A stretch of DNA of 64,000 nt from Fluviirhizobium alvei (lineage in GTDB: Bacteria; Pseudomonadota; Alphaproteobacteria; Rhizobiales; Rhizobiaceae): positions 27,982 through 91,981 of the forward strand of contig NZ_JAUOZU010000020.1 of the NCBI RefSeq assembly GCF_030551875.1, given 5' to 3'. The translations under genes were made by a program, and so were the position numbers. The notes under the pieces were generated by a model. That model saw only the letters and a list, made by a program, of their open reading frames with translations, made no database searches and was not told the origin of the DNA. This document shows, piece by piece, positions 60,390-64,000 of this stretch. Position 1 is the stretch's first letter. Each line of letters begins with the position of its first letter.

Positions 60390-61136
60390 ATGATCAAGAT
60401 GATTGCGGCCGTGTGTAGGAAACCCGGCATGACGCATGCCGAATATCTCCGTTACCTCCAGTTCGTTCACGGAAAGCTGACCGTGGACAACCCCGTCACC
60501 CTGCGCCGCTATGTACAGAACCATGTGTTCGACGGCGCCTTTGGCGCGCAAACGGAAACGGAGCATGTCCTGGCAGCTCCGCGCGATTCCGTGACCGAAC
60601 TCTTCTGGGACAGTCCCGATGACATGCGGACGACTTTCGCAAATCACGATGTCCGCACCAAAATTGGCCCGGATGGGCGCAACTTCGCCGATGAAAGCCT
60701 GACGATCTCGATCGTCGCCGAGGAAGTGGAGATGATGGCGCCCGAGCCTGATGCCGGCAGCTTCAAGGTCATGCACTTCCTTAAATCGGTTCCAGACCTG
60801 GCTGTTGAGGTATTTTTCGAGCGGTGGACGGCGGCGCATGACAGGGCTGCCGCCAAACTTACTGACGGCAACTCTGGAATAAGACGCTGTGTCCAGAACA
60901 GACAACTGCCGGCTTTCAACGGCATGCTCGCCTATTTCGGCGGCAAAAAGGTCCCGCTCTACGAGGGGGTGACCAGTCTCTGGTTCGACAGTGCGGACGC
61001 AGAGCGGCTGTTCCGCGACTATGAACAGGCACTGCGTGACATCAATGCGGATCCGCAGTCCCGCTTTTTCGACGAGCGGCAGTCCTTCTTTGTCTATGCG
61101 GCGGAAGTGCCGATTTTCGAGCGCAGCCAAGCGTAG
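60390..61136 (+). CDS. EthD-domain protein, tandem
   Basis: 248 residues with two EthD-like (dimeric alpha+beta barrel) units. One begins MIKMIAAVCRKPGMTHAEYLRYLQFVHGKLT; the other begins FKVMHFLKSVPDLAVEVFFERWTAAHDRAAAKL and has a closing RRCVQNRQLPAF, mirroring RRYVQNHVF of the first unit. EthD is needed by some P450 ether-degrading systems with no known catalytic function. The tandem form could be a pseudo-dimer that binds one substrate molecule. Confidence 0.83.
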   Translation: MIKMIAAVCRKPGMTHAEYLRYLQFVHGKLTVDNPVTLRRYVQNHVFDGAFGAQTETEHVLAAPRDSVTELFWDSPDDMRTTFANHDVRTKIGPDGRNFADESLTISIVAEEVEMMAPEPDAGSFKVMHFLKSVPDLAVEVFFERWTAAHDRAAAKLTDGNSGIRRCVQNRQLPAFNGMLAYFGGKKVPLYEGVTSLWFDSADAERLFRDYEQALRDINADPQSRFFDERQSFFVYAAEVPIFERSQA

Positions 61137-61178
61137 GACATTGTCGAATAAAGACCTGATAATGCAGGGAGTTTAAAG

Positions 61179-61265
61179 ATGGCCATTGATCTTCTTATCG
61201 ACGGCAAATCGCAAGGCGCGCGCGATGGACGCAGCTTTGATCGGATCGATCCGGTAACGGACGCC
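61179..61265 (+). pseudogene. 5' stub of an aldehyde dehydrogenase
   Basis: The start and 29 codons (MAIDLLIDGKSQGARDGRSF, then DRIDPVTDA) match the N-terminus of aldehyde dehydrogenases of the salicylaldehyde/benzaldehyde type. The rest of the open frame (to 61391) is unrelated. The gene seems to have been cut by a deletion, leaving its start just before the VOC gene. The missing enzyme would have oxidised the aldehyde from the oxygenase at 57679. Confidence 0.7.
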
Positions 61266-61387
61266 CGAACAATCCTTTCTAGACTTGGGTCAGGACAACT
61301 GTCAGGGATTGAAAAGCAAATGTCGGAAATGCGTGTGGCGCGAGCCGGCCATTCATCTGGAGATCGATGCGGCGGCGGGAGTGGGCA

Positions 61388-62281
61388 ATGACCATATTCC
61401 CGGTGACAGCGCTCCGCAGCGTGGAACTGTCGACGCCCAGCCTCGACCATTCGATTGCCTTTTACACCGGCGTCTGGGGGCTGGACCTCGTCGCGCGCGA
61501 AGGCGACAAGGCCTGGCTGGCCGCCACCGGCTCGGATTTCCATGTGCTTGAACTCAAGGCGGGCGAAGGGTCGGATTTGCGCAAGGTGTCGTTCCACACC
61601 TCGTCGGAAGACGAACTCGAGCGTTTGGCGGGTGTGTTTTCTGCGCAGGGCGCGACCTTTGTCCGACCGCTTGAAGCAGCACCCGGCCCGGCGGGCGGAC
61701 GGCATTTCGCTGTCCGCGAACCACAGGGATGCTGCCTCGAATTCGTTCACGGCGATGCGACCAAGCCAGCGCGCAATGTGGCGGACAGACCAGTCAGGCT
61801 GGCGCATGTGAACATCAATTCTGTCGATGTCGATGCGCTTGCCGGTTTCTATGAGCAGGCACTGGGATTTGCCCTGACGGACCGGTCGAAAGCCATGGCC
61901 TTCCTTCGCTGCAACAGCGACCATCATGCCGTTGTGATCGCGGACGCACCGACCAATGGCCTCAACCATATTGCATTCCTGATGCCGGATCTTGAGTCCG
62001 TCATGCGCGGCGCCGGCAATGTCAAGGATGCCGGGTATCCGATTGGCTGGGGTGTCGGCCGCCACGGTCCCGGTGACAATGTCTTTGCCTATTTCGTCGA
62101 TCCTATGGGCGTGGTCGTCGAATATACCGCAGAAGTATTGCAGGTGGACGACCATTACCGAGTGGGTTGCCCAGATGACTGGATATGGCCCCCTGGCCGC
62201 AGCGATCAGTGGGGTATCGCCCCGCCGAAAAGCGAAGAATGCAAGAAGGCGCAGATTTCGGTGCCATTCGCATCGCCTTGA
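61388..62281 (+). CDS. VOC-family extradiol-dioxygenase-like protein
   Basis: 297 residues from the ATG at 61388 behind GGGAG. Two VOC modules; the second has the expected metal ligands His140 (RLAHVNIN), His194 (LNHIAF) and Glu245 (VVEYT), as in type I extradiol dioxygenases. Length fits BphC-like members. The first triad of the window (678-1658) is arranged alike, but the sequences are clearly different. It lies ahead of a flavin hydroxylase gene. Confidence 0.85.
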   Translation: MTIFPVTALRSVELSTPSLDHSIAFYTGVWGLDLVAREGDKAWLAATGSDFHVLELKAGEGSDLRKVSFHTSSEDELERLAGVFSAQGATFVRPLEAAPGPAGGRHFAVREPQGCCLEFVHGDATKPARNVADRPVRLAHVNINSVDVDALAGFYEQALGFALTDRSKAMAFLRCNSDHHAVVIADAPTNGLNHIAFLMPDLESVMRGAGNVKDAGYPIGWGVGRHGPGDNVFAYFVDPMGVVVEYTAEVLQVDDHYRVGCPDDWIWPPGRSDQWGIAPPKSEECKKAQISVPFASP

Positions 62282-62324
62282 ACCGCCAATTCCGACCCAT
62301 TCCAATCTCATCAGGCAGGCAAAC

Positions 62325-63890
62325 GTGCAGAACGAAAGCAATGATCATTTTGATGTACTGGTCATAGGGTTTGGCCCCGCCGGTGCTGTAGCTGCGGGAA
62401 TGCTCGGCAAGCTCGGGCACCGGACGCTTGTCATCGACAGATTGACGGGCATTTATGACAAGCCCAGGGCCATCGCCCTCGACCATGAAATCATGCGCCA
62501 TTTCGACAATATGGGCATCGCAGAGGCGATCATGCCGCATGTTGCGCCTTTTTCCACCTCTCGGCATTTCGGAGCCGAAGGCCAGCTGATCCGGCAGATC
62601 GACATGGTGCCGGAGCCTTATCCTCTGGGCTATACACCCAGCATGGTGTTCACGCAGCCGCCGGTGGAGGCAATCATGCGCCGGCATGCCGAAAGTTTCG
62701 ATTGCATCGAAATCGAAACCGGTTGCGAGCTGGTCGACATGGCATTCGACGATCACGGCGTCCGTGCCCAAATCCGCACCGCTGATGGAACCATGCGTCA
62801 TGTGACTGCCGATTATCTGATCGGCTGCGATGGTGCTTCCAGCACAGTGCGGCAGCTGGCCGGGATCCGCCTTGAGGATCTGGTTTTCGACGAACCCTGG
62901 CTGGTGGTCGATGTGCTGGTCAACGATCAGGCATTCAGCAAGGTGCCGCAGACGTCGGCGCAGTTCTGCGATCCGGCGCGACCGACGAGCTTTGTCATCG
63001 GTCCGGGCAATCACCGGCGATGGGAAATCATGCTGCTGCCGGAAGAGGACCCGCGGGAAATGGAACGGCCCGACAAGGTCTGGGCACTGCTTTCGCCCTG
63101 GCTTGAGCCGCAGGATGGCGAACTCTGGCGAGCCGCGGCCTATCGGTTTCACGCGCTTGTGGCCGAGACATGGCGGGCCGGTCGGATTTTCATTGCCGGC
63201 GACGCCGCCCATCAGCAGCCACCCTTCATCGGCCAGGGCATGTGCCAGGGCCTGCGCGATGTCGCCAATCTGGTCTGGAAGCTCGACCGGGTGATCAAGG
63301 GTCAGTCGCCGGACAGTCTGCTCGATAGCTATGGCACCGAGCGCAAACGGCATGTCCAGGAACTGACGGGGCGCATCAAGGGCATTGGTGAAATGATCTG
63401 TATTCGCGATCCGGCCAAGGCAGCCGAACGCGACGCGCGGATTCTGACCGATGGGGGAGGCAAGCCGAAGACCATCACGCGGCAGGAAATAGTCCCTCCT
63501 TTGCAGGAGGGGTTGATTGATGCGGAAAGCCCGCCCGCCAGTGGTTCTCTGTTTCCGCAGCCGGCGGTCCGCACGGATGACGGGCTTGTCCTTCTCGACA
63601 AGATCGCCGGCAGTGGCTGGCGTCTCTTCGTGGATGGACGGCTGCCGCACGCTTCTGTCGACACTCAGTCAGCAGCGTCCATCGGCCTGTCGGTCTTTTC
63701 CATAGCCCCGTCAACGGTCACCGGAAACGATGAGATTCTGATTGAGGAACATGGCATTCTGGCCTCATGGTTCGATCATCATCATGTGTGCGCAGTGATC
63801 GTCCGCCCCGACCATTATGTTTATGGTACCGCCCGTCAACCGGATGAGATTGAGCAGAAGATCGCCGAACTTCGGCGCCGGCTTAGCTGA
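62325..63890 (+). CDS. FAD-dependent aromatic hydroxylase, MhpA-like
   Basis: 521 residues from a GTG at 62325 (first good start; the longer open frame crosses the VOC gene). FAD motif VLVIGFGPAGAVAAGMLGKLG, DG motif LIGCDGASSTV, second FAD motif AGDAAHQQPPFIGQGMCQGLRDV. The ICIRDPAKAAERD and C-terminal VRPDHYVYGTA (thioredoxin-like) parts agree with MhpA-type hydroxylases, which act on phenyl-propionate or alkylphenol substrates. It is similar in family to the one at 1662 but is a distinct sequence. A FAH gene starts 76 bp downstream. Confidence 0.9.
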   Translation: MQNESNDHFDVLVIGFGPAGAVAAGMLGKLGHRTLVIDRLTGIYDKPRAIALDHEIMRHFDNMGIAEAIMPHVAPFSTSRHFGAEGQLIRQIDMVPEPYPLGYTPSMVFTQPPVEAIMRRHAESFDCIEIETGCELVDMAFDDHGVRAQIRTADGTMRHVTADYLIGCDGASSTVRQLAGIRLEDLVFDEPWLVVDVLVNDQAFSKVPQTSAQFCDPARPTSFVIGPGNHRRWEIMLLPEEDPREMERPDKVWALLSPWLEPQDGELWRAAAYRFHALVAETWRAGRIFIAGDAAHQQPPFIGQGMCQGLRDVANLVWKLDRVIKGQSPDSLLDSYGTERKRHVQELTGRIKGIGEMICIRDPAKAAERDARILTDGGGKPKTITRQEIVPPLQEGLIDAESPPASGSLFPQPAVRTDDGLVLLDKIAGSGWRLFVDGRLPHASVDTQSAASIGLSVFSIAPSTVTGNDEILIEEHGILASWFDHHHVCAVIVRPDHYVYGTARQPDEIEQKIAELRRRLS

Positions 63891-63966
63891 ACGATGCTGC
63901 CGCAGGCATTCCTGCAGCAGTTGACAAGATGAGGAGCGCCTGACGCTCGATGCAAGGAGAACACCA

Positions 63967-64000
63967 ATGAAACTATCCACCGTCTCCATCGCTGGCCGCA
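63967..64000 (+). CDS. Start of a FAH-family gene (3' end outside window)
   Basis: After a GCAAGGAGA ribosome site an ATG opens MKLSTVSIAGR at 63967 and continues past the window end. The first residues resemble the start of FAH-family proteins (MKLCSFTKDGK at 3162). With only eleven residues this is a context-based guess, strengthened by the repeated hydroxylase-to-FAH order. Confidence 0.55.
   Translation, partial: MKLSTVSIAGR

Noticed and set aside
12392..61265. Idea that the ALDH C-terminal remnant and the N-terminal stub are halves of one split gene
   Set aside because: They lie 48 kb apart on opposite strands and resemble different ALDH subfamilies; separate losses are simpler.
1..64000. 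CRISPR arrays, tRNA or rRNA genes, phage or plasmid replication functions
   Set aside because: No regularly spaced repeats, tRNA-like cloverleaf or replication or phage proteins were found on either strand by reading.

Overview
The window looks like an accessory catabolic region of an alphaproteobacterium, most likely Rhizobiales (Rhizobiaceae-like). The grounds are a high-GC sequence, a rhizobial-type RirA (IRO) box in front of the iron-uptake genes, a dispersed palindromic repeat of the kind common between rhizobial genes, NodD-like LysR regulators, and a dense mix of TRAP, NitT/TauT-type, Liv-type and Fhu-type transporters. No rRNA, tRNA, CRISPR array, phage or replication gene was seen. 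The species, and whether this is chromosome or megaplasmid, cannot be told.

Layout. (a) 1-5.4 kb: tail of a TRAP binding protein, then extradiol dioxygenase, flavin hydroxylase, fumarylacetoacetate-hydrolase (FAH) protein, IclR regulator and a carboxymuconolactone-decarboxylase-like protein: a compact meta-cleavage module. (b) 5.5-12.2 kb: IS3 remnant, NodD-like LysR, then an ABC importer with a cyclase-family hydrolase and a second FAH protein. (c) 12.2-13.2 kb: a scar with an IS6 fragment and a broken aldehyde dehydrogenase. (d) 13.2-20.5 kb: a leftward set (ornithine-cyclodeaminase-like, aldehyde dehydrogenase, DHDPS-like lyase, second NitT/TauT importer) divergent from a GntR regulator. 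(e) 20.6-21.5 kb: a decayed IS6-family element. (f) 21.6-29.6 kb: a shikimate/quinate-type operon (shikimate dehydrogenase, TRAP transporter, esterase, DUF3237, fused dehydroshikimate dehydratase/HPPD-like protein) with a divergent TetR. (g) 29.8-36.6 kb: siderophore receptor, ferric reductase and FhuBCD importer. (h) 36.7-41.6 kb, 41.7-50 kb and 50-55.2 kb: three modules, each around a ketosteroid-dehydrogenase-like flavoprotein, with SDRs, NIPSNAP proteins, a second shikimate-dehydrogenase-like protein, a Liv importer, an Idh/MocA oxidoreductase and a sugar-isomerase-like TIM barrel. (i) 55.3-64 kb: IS6 fragment, LysR, MFS transporter, carotenoid/lignostilbene oxygenase, GST, HbpS-like and EthD proteins, then a second dioxygenase, hydroxylase and FAH set running off the end.

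How it may work together (inference): importers and a TonB receptor bring in plant-derived aromatic or alicyclic acids and iron. Flavoproteins, SDRs and AroE-like enzymes oxidise or aromatise ring substrates. The QuiC-like protein yields protocatechuate, the stilbene-type oxygenase splits arylpropenes, and two hydroxylase/extradiol/FAH triads open and hydrolyse the rings. IS6 and IS3 remnants, pseudogene stubs and separate local regulators suggest assembly by repeated insertion and deletion. The most unusual theme is the trio of flavoprotein modules paired with NIPSNAP proteins, for which I know no assigned pathway.
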